Source: Ustulina deusta (taxonomy: Eukaryota > Ascomycota > Sordariomycetes > Xylariales > Xylariaceae). From it: 64,000 nucleotides of DNA. The notes beneath the pieces are model-generated. The model did not search any database. It was not told the DNA's origin and saw only the letters and a list, made by a program, of their open reading frames with translations. A program made the translations under genes and the position numbers. This document shows positions 1-10,600 of this stretch, in pieces; the stretch's first letter is position 1; the number at the start of each line of letters is the position of its first letter. The stretch is taken from contig JAJNNX010000003.1 in NCBI GenBank assembly GCA_023159155.1, positions 806,001 through 870,000 on the forward strand. The letters are read 5' to 3'.

Positions 1-3000
1 GCACTGTCAACGTCGATGACGGAGCTCTGGATATCGGACAAGGCGACGACAGACCTGCCGCTCTCATCTGTACCCGAGACGATGAATAGGAAGTCAGACG
101 ACGGCAACTTGACGGATCTGGAGAGTGATTTCTCTACTTGGATCTTGACAACGTCCCGACGAGTCTCCGCCACTCGCGGAGAGGAGATATGCTGCAGCGT
201 GTGCGAGCCTGAGTCAGTGACGGTAAGTTCCAGGGGGGAGGACTTTGGATCGACATCCTGGTAAACTGGTCGTCGGGAAGCATTGTACCGCAGATTGCGG
301 TCCTTGCTCAACTTCAGGCGAGGGATCTGCAGATATCCATCCTCATGGTACAGAGCGGGCTCTGTAGTATATAGGAAATCACTGGCCTGGCCCGATGCTT
401 CAAAATTTCCGATGTATTCATGAGATATAAGCGCATCGGAAATGGTACCAGACGCGACAGCCGTCTCGGTGTCGAAATCGACGAGCTGGAAGCGCAAGTG
501 AGACATCTCGAGAACAACGTTCCGTGCAACACCAATGATCATGGCAGACCACGGGTTGGCGGACTTGGCACCAACTGTCACCCACACGACGTTCCTCGAC
601 TGCTTGAAGATATGCTGAAATGCTCGGAGTCGCTCAGCTGTGATATCCTTGAAGATAGGCGAGTCGAGCTCAACGAGAGACAGAACGGTGCCCATGAGAG
701 GCAGTTCTTGAGTCAGCAGCTCATTTAAATCTGTAGCTACACGGACGTTCTTAAAGTAGGGCGAGACCTTAGATCTCACTGCCTCTGTCATGTCTACGGT
801 GGGGCCAGAGGAAGCCCCAAGAATAGTCAGGTTCTCAGAGATAGCAGCTGATGGTTGAGTAGCGAGAGGTTCTCGGATTAGAGCAAAGTGATCGTCGACA
901 GCCTGGGTGAGGATCACTGAGAGGGGGCAAGTGGACACGTGAGGAGTCACTGTGTCAACACCCGAGAAGCCAGTCTTGCGCATGACATTATCCCATCCTT
1001 CAATATCAATACATGGAGAGAGCTTTCGGTTGTCGTCTTGACCTAGCCACCAACCAGGAAGCCCACCAAACAGGAAGCCAAATCGAAGAGGGTCATTGTC
1101 AGTGATTTCTAGGAGAATCAAGTAACCACCTGGCTTAAGGAGGCGCCTGAGGTTGTTCATAGTCACCTCTAGGTTCTTGGTTGCGTGGACCACCAAGTTG
1201 GCGACAACGACGTCGAAGGTGTGCTCAGTGTAGCCCTGTCCCTCACTGTCTTTCTCGATATCAAGCGTCTTGAAAGTCATTCGAGGTGTCTTGCGGAAAA
1301 CCTCTTGTGCGGTTGCGAAAAAACCACTGGAGATATCGGTATAAGTGTAGGAGTCAAATTGCCCGGCCAAGTGCTTGAGGAGAATCTTCGTAGCACCACC
1401 TGTGCCAGCTCCGACTTCAAGGATATGCATGTGTGGGTGGCGATGGCTGATCTGAGCAACGATTCGAGCTAGCTCCTCGGTGTACCGAGGCATCCCAAGA
1501 GCATCAACGTAGAAACGGTTGAGCTTATTGTCCTCAACCATGGGCTCTAGCATGTTCATCTCCCCTCTAACAACAGCAGGCAAGTTCTCACCCACAGCGC
1601 ACATAAGCTCAAGATCGATGCTATCTCGGTGGCGTGCCACGAGGCGCATTACGTCACCGTGAGAATCGTTGTCCCATTCGTTTTGGACGTGTGATAGTGA
1701 TCCCGACTTGACCCGATTGAGGATGTTGTCGATGTAGTTGAACAAGGCGACTTGGTGAGCAGGTAGGTTAACACGCTGCTCTGGAGCAATTGCTAAGTCG
1801 AGAGTCCTGAGGTAGTAGTAGGCAACACGCTCGAGATCCTCAAATAAAACTTTCTCAGCCACAGCTTCTGCGCCTTCCGGAGTAAGGCGTTGGCCACGGG
1901 GCAGCAGAGGACCCCATTGGAATTCAGTGAAGAGGCTGAGATCGGAATCTGCCGTCGAAGGCACGAGAGGCTTGGTGTGCAGGCCCTGAAGCTGAATGAG
2001 GGTGGTGCCATCTTCCGTGTAGACGTCTGCGTCACCGTTGATGTCGTTTAGCTCAATACCTCCAGTGGGCACTGATGACCTAAAAGGCGTTTCGGTCAAC
2101 AGAGCAGATCCGCCCAGGGGAACATTGAAACGGATAGTATCAATGCCAGTAGGAAGATGGACTGTGCGAAGACGTGTGTCTCCCGGGAAGCAATATGCGA
2201 GGATGATAGACTGGATGGCTGCATCAAGAGGTGCTGGGTGGACAAGAAGACGGTCAAATCCAGGGGTAGGTTCGGGGTGGGTGATGTAACCGTGAGCAAG
2301 ATCCATCTTGCGCTGTAGTCTGTTCAGAGCCTTAAATGGGCCAGTGTATCCGAATCCAAGTGTGCCAACAGCGTCGTAGAATCGGTCTTCGTGTACATCC
2401 ATCATTAAAATATCTGCCTCGGGTCGCGGAGGCAAAGAATCCGAGCTAGGCTCTCCAAGATACACAATAATGTTGGCCGACGCCTTCTCGAATAGCTCAA
2501 CAGAGCCACTGCGGACATCCTCCGCGATAAAAGTGTATCGGGCCTTGATTGTGTCAGCGGACCTCGTGATATTGACCAGGGATGCCACGGTTTCAACTCC
2601 GAATCGGTCAGGAACCAGCAAAGCCTGTCCAACGACGAAGTCTCTGAGCTCAATAACCGAGATGGGCTCCCCAGCAAGCAATTCCCGGACGGCTTCGATA
2701 CCACAGGCAATGTAACCAGCTGCCGGGAAAACAACTTGGTTCTGCACTTGATGGTGCTTGAGCCATGGGACCTCGCTGGAATTGAGACGGTTGCGCCAGC
2801 GGGCTTCACTTTGGCTGGAGTCCAGAATCCTTGTACCAAGAAGCTCATTCGTCACCATTTTAGCCGTCCGTGCCGCCTTGATGATACGAGAATCGTGGAA
2901 GTGAGGTATTTCGTGATCCCATTGATAGAAGGGCAAGTCCTTGAGAAGGTGTCGGGACTTGGAACCAGACAGCAGAGTGTCATATTCGTCAAACTTCACA

Positions 3001-5860
3001 GCCCCAGGACCGTTGGTTGCCCAAAGGTTACCAACACACTCTGAGAGAGCCTCGAGCGCATTGCGCTTGCGAACCAGCGTGCTGGTGTAAGGCACCTTCT
3101 CTTTAATCGTGTCCTCAATGACCTGGCTTGTAGGACCCTTGAGAGCTGGGTGTGGGCCAACTTCAATCACCTGATCGAAGGGTCCCTGCTCACGTACGGC
3201 GATCTCACAGGCTTGCGAGAAGAGAACTGGTTGAGCCATGTTGTTTGCCCAGTAGATAGAGCTTAGATCATCAGTTACGTCAGCAATATCGCTAGCATGG
3301 ACGCTAGATACCCACGCGCACTCGCTATCGTTCTCAACCTTGGGCGAGATGCTGCAGGCCTTGAGAGATGCGATGTATGGATCAAGGCACGGGATCATAT
3401 GGTGGGAATGATAGGCCTTATCAACTTGGAGGGCGCGATGGAACTTGTTCTCTTCTTCCATTATAATAGAGAGCTCTTCGATAGCATCGGCGTCCCCGGA
3501 GATCGTCACGCTTGACGACGAGTTGCTTGCGGCTACACACAGGCGACCATCGAAGTCATCGAGACCACAAAGTTCCTGAGCATCCTCAAAGGACGTGCCG
3601 ACGGCCATCATGGCGCCCTTCTGGCCAGCAGGGCCGTGGCACCTGTGGGTGTGGAAGCCGCGGTAATAGGCAATTCGGATAGCCTCAGGCGCGGTGATGA
3701 CACCCGCCGCGTAAGCAGCTCCAATCTCACCAGACGAGTGACCAATAACCGCGCTGAAGGTGACACCTGATTGGCGCAAAACATCGACCAAAATAATCTG
3801 TAGAGCAGTGCAGAGAGGCTGGGATAGTTCAGCCTTCTGAATTTGAGACTTGCCGGTCGGAGCGAGCATCTCCTCCCTCAGAGACCACGAAGGGCGGTCA
3901 GGAGGTGGGAGCTCGGCTAGGCTCTTCTCGAGTGCATCTACGATATCTCGGACGGCGGCTGAGCTCTCAATCAGCTCAGCTCCCATGCGCGGCCATTGAG
4001 CGCCCTGACCGGTGAAGACACCAAGGACCTTGGGCTTCTCTGGCAGCGTGCGAACGATCCCGCCCTCAGGGACTTTCGGCGCGGCTTCATAATCGCGCAG
4101 TTTTTCGAGAAGCGCGTCGCGAGATGAAGCAGCGAAGACTGCGCGCTTCTGTAGAGTGGAACGGTGGTTGTACAGAGTAAATGAGACATCGTGCAAGTTT
4201 GCATCGGGGGTCGCCTCGAGATAGGCAGCGTGTGCGGCGACATTAGCAGCAAGGGTTTTGTCCGAGGCCGCAGAGAAAAGCAACGGAGAGAAGAGGGTTG
4301 CTTGCAGAACGGGGGACACGTCCTTTCCAACTTCAGGGGTATAGGCTTCAAGGATAGCGTGGGCGTTCTGGTTCAAGATGATCAGTGTGCGATTCCTGGC
4401 TGAGGGAGGGGAGAATTGGGGTAAGTCTGGCGTCGCGAGAAATGCCAAGAGATAATAAATTAAAACGCGCAGATCAAACGAAAATAGACTTACAGCGCCA
4501 CCGAACCCGAAACTGTTGACACTAGCACGCCTAACACTCCCTGGAACCTCAGGCCACGGCCTCAAAGATGTTGGGATCTCAAGATTCTTGTAGTGAGGTT
4601 TTACCGTTGCACTCAGTCGATTCAGGTGCAGATTTGGAGGAACCTGCTTGGACTGCAGAGCGAGGGAGACCTTCAGCACCGACGCCAAGCCCGCAGTACC
4701 TTCCGTGTGCCCGATGACGGTTTTCACCGATCCGACTAGAAGTTTGGGGTCTTTGGATCCACACTTAAAGCCGGACCCGGTGCCGTAGAATGCGGTGCTG
4801 ATGGCTTCCGCCTCGACTGGATCTCCGGCTGGAGTACCGGTGCCGTGGGCCTCGAAGTATTGCGGTCGGTCGGCGGCGACGCTGATATCGAGACCGGCTC
4901 GCTTATACGTCTCTCGGATCAGTGCGGCTTGAGCGATCGGGCTAGGCATGGTGATACCTATGCGAATCTACTTGTTAGCGCATCATAATGGGAGGCGTTT
5001 GCTGCCTTTAGCCGAGGCTGACTTGTACCTTTAGTCTTGCCGTCATGGTTGGTTCCAGTTTCTCGGATAATGCACTCGATCTGGCTTCCGTCGCGAATGG
5101 CGTCGCTCAGCTTCTTCAGTACGACGGAAACGAAACCTTCGCCACGAGCATAGCCGTCGGCCGCCTCGTCCCACATACGAGAGCGTCCATTGGGCGACAG
5201 CATCTTGAGCTTGCTTTCAGCAATATACTGAGCCGGTCCAAGTAGTAGGTTGGCTCCGGCGACAATAGCGAGCGGGATTTCACCAGCCCGAAGACTCTGC
5301 ACCGCCTGGTGGAGAGCCACCAGACTGGATGAGCACGCCGTGTCGACTGAGACCGAAGGACCGTGCCAGTCGAAAAAGTAAGATATTCTATTCGACAGGA
5401 TACTGCGGGCAGTGCCTGGTGCGAAGTAGGTGGGAAATGAGTCGACGTCTTGAGATAGAATCTCGGTATAGTCAACACTCATGTTGCCAACGAAGACGCC
5501 GGTTTGTGACCCTCGAAGGCCGTCCATGGGCATACCTGCCGACTCGAGACTTTCATAGACAGTCTCGAGTAGGAGGCGCTGTTGTGGGTCCATAGCCGAT
5601 GCTTCGACTGTCTTAACACCGAAGAAGTTGGCGTCGAAGTTCCGGTAATCATCCTCTAGAACATAAGAGTGCCGAATATTGCTTGTTCCATGGTGTGAGT
5701 TGTCGGGGTGGTAGTATCTATCGACATTAAATCGATCTTTGGGAATTTCTTGTCTCAAATCAGGGGGGTTTTTGAGAACGTCCCACAACTTAGACGGGGT
5801 GGTGGCCCCCCCAGGGAGGCGGCAACCGCTCCCTACAATGGCGATAGGCTCAAAAGGCAT
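1..5860 (-). CDS. Highly reducing polyketide synthase, N-terminal ~1,887 residues (possible PKS-NRPS), partial
   Basis: Iterative type I PKS building a C-methylated polyketide chain. Proposed exons on the minus strand: 5029-5860, 4494-4957, <1-4367; introns 4958-5028 (71 bp) and 4368-4493 (126 bp) restore the KS core across both junctions. I start at 5860 ([10 protein letters not shown]), where KS homology begins; an in-frame ORF extends upstream but lacks homology. Seen: KS with DTACSSS (Cys176), EAHGTGT and GHTEG; AT with GHSSGE (Ser643); DH with WLKHHQV..FPAAG (His ~971) and HPAPLD (Asp1147); methyltransferase with LEVGAGTGG (~1415-1423) and YTDISSGFF. The frame then stays open to base 1, so KR, ACP and any NRPS module lie outside the window. 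The last exon has no stop in view. The neighbouring trans-ER implies an inactive or absent in-cis ER. Neighbour content suggests a cytochalasan-type PKS-NRPS (inference). Confidence 0.95.
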
Positions 5861-6795
5861 CGTGTGTGTACAAAGCATCAATGGCCGTATGGTATAAAAA
5901 AGGCTTGATTGTCTGGCGAAGAAATATATGATTGGATACAAAATCTGTTCATATGCATCCAAAATGCGAGAAGTGAATGGGGGCCAGTTTTGCTCGACAG
6001 AATGGTGTAAGTTGAGTATCTAGTTGAGGCTCGCTCAGGTCAGTGAACTAGGTCAAGTCATATCGTGAGAAGCATCAAATACTACTTACTAGTGTTAAAT
6101 TTCATTTACTCGGCGTCTTTCTGCTAGGTTCGGCCTTCTGGTGTTGCTTTTCCAACTTGACCCCAGCTGGAAACACTCCTAGTGGGCATTGGCGGCATGC
6201 GGAGTGCAAGGTTAGAACAATGCCAGATCCACCGAACAACTTCGCAATATTACACTACTTAGTGTACGAGATGCATATACGCCATATCATTGTGGCTTCG
6301 AGTCCGAAATGGATGGCCGATGTCAGATCGGCAGTCAGCTCCCACCAATTGAGCACACCGTCCGCTGCCGAACCTTTCACCGGGTGTGTGCCGATGGTAT
6401 TACAGCCTCTAGTAATGGAGCAAGGTATCAATAGTCAGATGTAGGTGAAATATAGGACCATCCTGCCGCTTGTGGTAACAATACTAGCTCGGATGTTTCA
6501 TGTTGGCGCTCGAGGCTCGCCGGCTTGAAAATAAAAGTTCAAAGCATTTCATCGCTACCATGTAACTAAGTCTCCTGTGATTAGTGGAAAACCTAGAGTC
6601 GAATAACCAATTGAGTTCTTTGGTAGCTATAATTGCGAGAAAACTAAGCTTTCAAGATCTGGATTCCAGTGTCAATGTGAAAGATTGTAAGAATAGCAAA
6701 CTCAATACAGATGTGCGCAATCTATACCTAGGTAGTTTAGACACCTTAATGTAATTAGCCAAAATGTGCAATTTCCCTTGCTCTATGAAAATCAA
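5861..6795. promoter_or_regulatory. PKS upstream region / ER gene 3' flank
   Basis: Gene-free 935 bp between the PKS start and the stop of the trans-ER gene, both on the minus strand, so it must hold the PKS promoter. It contains a TTCG-N4-CGAA palindrome (about 6299-6310) and a near match to TCG-N5-CGA (6510-6520, CGC in place of the last CGA). Both resemble sites of Zn2Cys6 regulators of the AflR type, but no binding is shown. Confidence 0.4.
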
Positions 6796-7944
6796 TCAAT
6801 ATGGAAATTTCACGATCAGCTTGTGAGCCGAGATTTCCCTCCGTTTGAGCATCTCCAGGCCTTCCAGAATTCCTTCATAAGTCCCGGGGATGATCTGAAT
6901 TGGGTGCCCCTGAAGCTTCTTTCCATCAATGAGACGCTGCACTGACTTGTACCACTCAATTCCCCAGGCCCTCATTTCTGGGCTTGAAGGTTTGGAGTAG
7001 TTGCCTCCTAGCTCGATGCCAAATCCGATGATGGTTGCTCCCATGACAAGCTCACGCTTCACTGTCTTCTTCTGCAGAATATCCTCTTGGAATTTTTCTA
7101 GCGCAGTGTAGCGGCCGCCTGTTCGCCCCATGGCGTCGTGGCATAGACTCATTGTCTTGATCTCGGAAAACGGGTCAATGACGTATTTGAGACAGTTACG
7201 CGTCTCTTTCTTAATATCGGCCGCGCAAGTCGGCGATTTATAGTCGAAGGCCACATCGGCGCCTCGAGACTTTACAAGCTCAAAGTTCTTAGGAGAACAT
7301 GTCGTGATCACCCGGTGACCCATCCTAGAAAAGCCACCAAGTTAGCGACGCAGTTATGTTCGTGGTGGTAAAAAAGGATGAACGCACAGTTTCGCCATCT
7401 GGATGCCCATGCAGCCGACGGCGGTGCTTCCAGCGTAGATCAAAACATCGTGAGGCTTCACTGCGGGACCCTCGAACGTTCCAGGCAGTTCAAGAGATTG
7501 GAACAAAGCGACGCCCATTGTGGCAATGCCTGTTCCGCTGAGTGCTACTGCCTCGTCAAACGACATCCAGTCTGGAATGCGCCAGGTGAAGACGCTAACG
7601 GCCTTGATGTAGTCGGCGAAGGCCCCTGAGTCTTTTTCGGCAGGGTTGCTGCCATTGACAGCACCAAAGACTCGGTCCCCTATCTTCCAAGGCCCATCTC
7701 GGGCAACGTCAGAGCCCAAAGCGACAACAGTTCCCGCAAAGTCGCACCCATCCTGGCAACCAGGTGTTGGAAAAGCTGCCGGGGTCTTGAAGTCGCAAGG
7801 GTTCAGCGCAACGGCGGCTGTCTTGACAAGAATATTGCCCGGGCCAATCTCAGGTAGAGCAAGGTTCTTGACAATCTTGAGAGAACCGCCCTCGCCTTGT
7901 ACGATCGCAGTGTGCGATGAGGGAATGCTATCACCGATCGACAT
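6796..7944 (-). CDS. Trans-acting enoyl reductase (LovC-like MDR)
   Basis: Stand-alone enoyl reductase of the zinc-independent medium-chain reductase family that reduces PKS-bound enoyl intermediates in trans, using NADPH. Two exons, 7388-7944 and 6796-7324, with a 63-bp intron (7325-7387). The product is 361 residues, close to LovC. Seen: N-terminal GroES-like half with ALNPCDFK and GCDFAGTVVALGS; nucleotide-binding start IYAGSTAVGCMGIQMAKL (the intron falls right after it); C-terminal half ending LIVKFPY. It lies 935 bp downstream of the PKS start on the same strand and is divergent from the Diels-Alderase gene, the usual pairing in fungal PKS-NRPS clusters. Nothing looks broken. Confidence 0.93.
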
Positions 7945-8584
7945 GTTAACGATAATGTTGATGGGCTTTGATCCGCTTCACGGGGTTATGAAGTGCCTGT
8001 TCTGTGAATCCTTGGGGGGGTAACCGACGTATAGAGTAGCCTCTCCGCCTAACTCTAAATAACTACCGTCATAGTCGAAACTAGCTTCGACTTCAATAAA
8101 TGAATTGGATTGGTATAATCACCTCGATACCCGATCATTCAGGTACAGCCCATAGCCACGGTATAGCTCCGGTTAGGTAGCGGTATATTCAAAGATAACG
8201 GTACCTTGCATTCTCATTCTCGTAGGACGGACATGTGGGAATCCAGTTCGGACGTGGCTTGTTAGGCTGCTGACGCTTGCCCCATCTCATAGTGGGCTCA
8301 GGATTCGGCAATTCCGAGTACGCCAAGTCCGGGATAGCCCCACAACGCCGAATATATTCAGGAGCACGATAACCAACGGGGCTGATTCTGCCAAGATTAG
8401 ACCGATGATCAAGTTCGCCATGGGGCCAATTGCATGAACTTATCGTGATAGATTTGTGTAGTGTCCTCCTTCATTATCCTCCTCCCTATGGGATGTTTTC
8501 TCAGTTGCGCCACATCGAATTCAATATCACTCTATCATTGAAACTTCATATCGAGGCGGGTTTTTTGGCATCAAAATTATTCAA
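7945..8584. promoter_or_regulatory. Divergent ER / Diels-Alderase promoter with candidate regulator sites
   Basis: 640 bp between two divergent cluster genes. It holds an exact TCG-N5-CGA (8124-8134), the published AflR-type consensus, and a perfect inverted repeat GTCGAA-N6-TTCGAC (8074-8091). A cluster regulator of that family is encoded at 29420. That these are its operators is inference. Confidence 0.45.
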
Positions 8585-9841
8585 ATGAAGCTCACAACGA
8601 GTTTATGGCTGGCTGCTGTCGCCCGCCTGGCATCATGCTGGGAGTACAAATGGCCAGAAGAGTGGAATGAGAAATGGCCCGTCGATGCCATAACCTCAGC
8701 CCAAGAGGGTTGCACTGTTAGCCACATGGACGCTTTCGACATGGAAAAGGGGCGGAAGCCTGTATTTTTTTCGCAAGAACCACTCGATGATCCCATTGCA
8801 CCGAAGATGTCACCTCTCAACTCGACCGGGGGTGAGCAATGGGAGTTTGATGGCGTTTCGGAAGATGGCCTTGTTGCGTTCTGTTTTGGTTTCTACCGAG
8901 ACCCGAACTACGCCATCTTAGGCACCGGGAACTTGCGTCTATCTGCAGAGTTTTCGCGGGTTGGCCAAAAGAGATTTGTGAGAGTTGACTACCCCAGCAG
9001 CTCTACAGTCCAGAGCTGCCCTTGGGGAACTCGCGGCGTCTGGAAACACAAGGACTACAGCTACACCTTCGAGGTTACCAAGAACATGAAAGTTGCTCGC
9101 ATTGGCGTGGACGCGGAAGACCTCAAGGGGTCCTTGATCATGAATTCCGTCATTCCCGCTCACTACCCTGACGGGTCCATCTACCCTAACGAGAATGCGA
9201 ACACAGAGGTCGTTCCCTATTTCCGCTGGATAGAGCCTATTCCGGTCGCCGACATCTTGGTCGACCTCGAAATTGAGGGCAAGCCCTACAAGTGGACTGG
9301 TCTTGGAGGCATGGAGCGTCTCTGGGTCGCTTTCAGTTGGTTCACCTGCCTCGAAGGCATGCATGCTATTCGTGTCAAGACTGGACCATACGCAGCCACA
9401 TATGTTTACTTCACCTCCGCCATCGACAAGGGTCTATACCGTGGGTCCACCATCCTTACTAAGGATGGAGAGGTTATCTTCCAATCAAGCCTCAGCGATG
9501 TCTCTGACACGGAGAAATATGCCATCCTCACCAAGACATACGGCGGGAAGGTCACCGGAAACCTGAAAGACAAGGCCACCGGCTTTGAGCTAGTACTCGT
9601 CTCCCCAAGCACTAAGAAGCAGTGGAGTTTTAGCATTACCAACCACAATGTCGGATTTGAGTACATGTTAGGTGAGGGTGTCGGAGGAACCGGTTATTCA
9701 GGGACTGCCGTCGGCGGCCCCATTGGCTTGAAGCAATACTTTGGCCCAGCCTTTGCCGAGATTCTTGAGTTCCCAAAGAGGTCTTATTTGTTCAAGCCAA
9801 ACTACGTAGACCCTGTCCCTGAGGGCAAGGATGAGCTATGA
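8585..9841 (+). CDS. Diels-Alderase family protein with signal peptide and C-terminal KDEL
   Basis: Intronless, 418 residues, of the fungal Diels-Alderase family found in decalin and cytochalasan pathways (lipocalin-like two-domain fold in solved members). Recognised from overall sequence character, including FCFGFYRDPNYAILGTGNL near residue 100, and a C-terminal GLKQYFGPAFAEILEFPKR stretch. The first ~18 residues (MKLTTSLWLAAVARLASC) look like a signal peptide, and the last four codons before TGA spell KDEL, the ER-lumen retrieval signal. Role by family: intramolecular [4+2] cycloaddition of the polyene intermediate. It is divergently transcribed from the trans-ER gene. The reading frame is intact. 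The substrate is inferred from context only. Confidence 0.9.
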   Translation: MKLTTSLWLAAVARLASCWEYKWPEEWNEKWPVDAITSAQEGCTVSHMDAFDMEKGRKPVFFSQEPLDDPIAPKMSPLNSTGGEQWEFDGVSEDGLVAFCFGFYRDPNYAILGTGNLRLSAEFSRVGQKRFVRVDYPSSSTVQSCPWGTRGVWKHKDYSYTFEVTKNMKVARIGVDAEDLKGSLIMNSVIPAHYPDGSIYPNENANTEVVPYFRWIEPIPVADILVDLEIEGKPYKWTGLGGMERLWVAFSWFTCLEGMHAIRVKTGPYAATYVYFTSAIDKGLYRGSTILTKDGEVIFQSSLSDVSDTEKYAILTKTYGGKVTGNLKDKATGFELVLVSPSTKKQWSFSITNHNVGFEYMLGEGVGGTGYSGTAVGGPIGLKQYFGPAFAEILEFPKRSYLFKPNYVDPVPEGKDEL

Positions 9842-10600
9842 AGAATTATGATATGCTGATTCAAACTGGCGCATGGAACATATGGGCAAGAATACGGGCC
9901 TAAGACCACATTTGGAACATTAGATTAAAAGCTGATGTATCAGGTTCTGGGTACGTATGATACGTAATAGACACTTGTTGTTGCGCAAAGACTTTACAAC
10001 ACCTTTGTGGACTCGTCCCAACTATATACAAGAGTCTCCTTGTTTGTGACAGGAGGTGTTATCGTAGATCTATACTTAGAGCAATATGATTTCTCTCATT
10101 CTATTTTCACAGCCCTTGTCGTTTCGCATTTTATTGAGCATGCGATTTGCCAAGGTACAGACGACTATACCTGACATTCGTAAATTATTCTGAGAATAAG
10201 GTGGGAAGGACGCGTGAGAGGAACATTTCAAAAAATAATGTAGATATTAAAGAGATATATGGGTAATGTGCAGATTTCCATGAGATCTTAATAGTCTTAA
10301 GCGTATAATTCGTTAGGTAGGTTTATAACGAAATAGCTTAGTGGAGTTTAGGGGTATCACCACATCCTTATATAAGGAGATAGACTAATTTCTACACTTC
10401 CAAGTATAACACTTGGTAAACCATATGGGGAACTTGACGATCAAAGGCAACGCAATCCAAATTCAAAGAAAATCTAGCTACGTGAAGGTCTGATTAACTG
10501 ACTGAAATCCAACGTGAGGCCCGTATGGGCGGTGGTATTAGAAGCAAGCCTGTACAAAACATTAACGGTGTGTAATCCAGGTGGAAACATATGCCCTGTG
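9842..10600. other. Convergent intergenic region
   Basis: 759 bp between the convergent Diels-Alderase and FAD-oxidase genes. I see no gene, repeat pair or strong regulatory motif; it presumably carries both 3' UTRs. Confidence 0.5.

Noticed and set aside
8939..9364. Long antisense frame across the Diels-Alderase gene
   Set aside because: Shadow of the GC-rich coding strand; the sense frame carries the family motifs.
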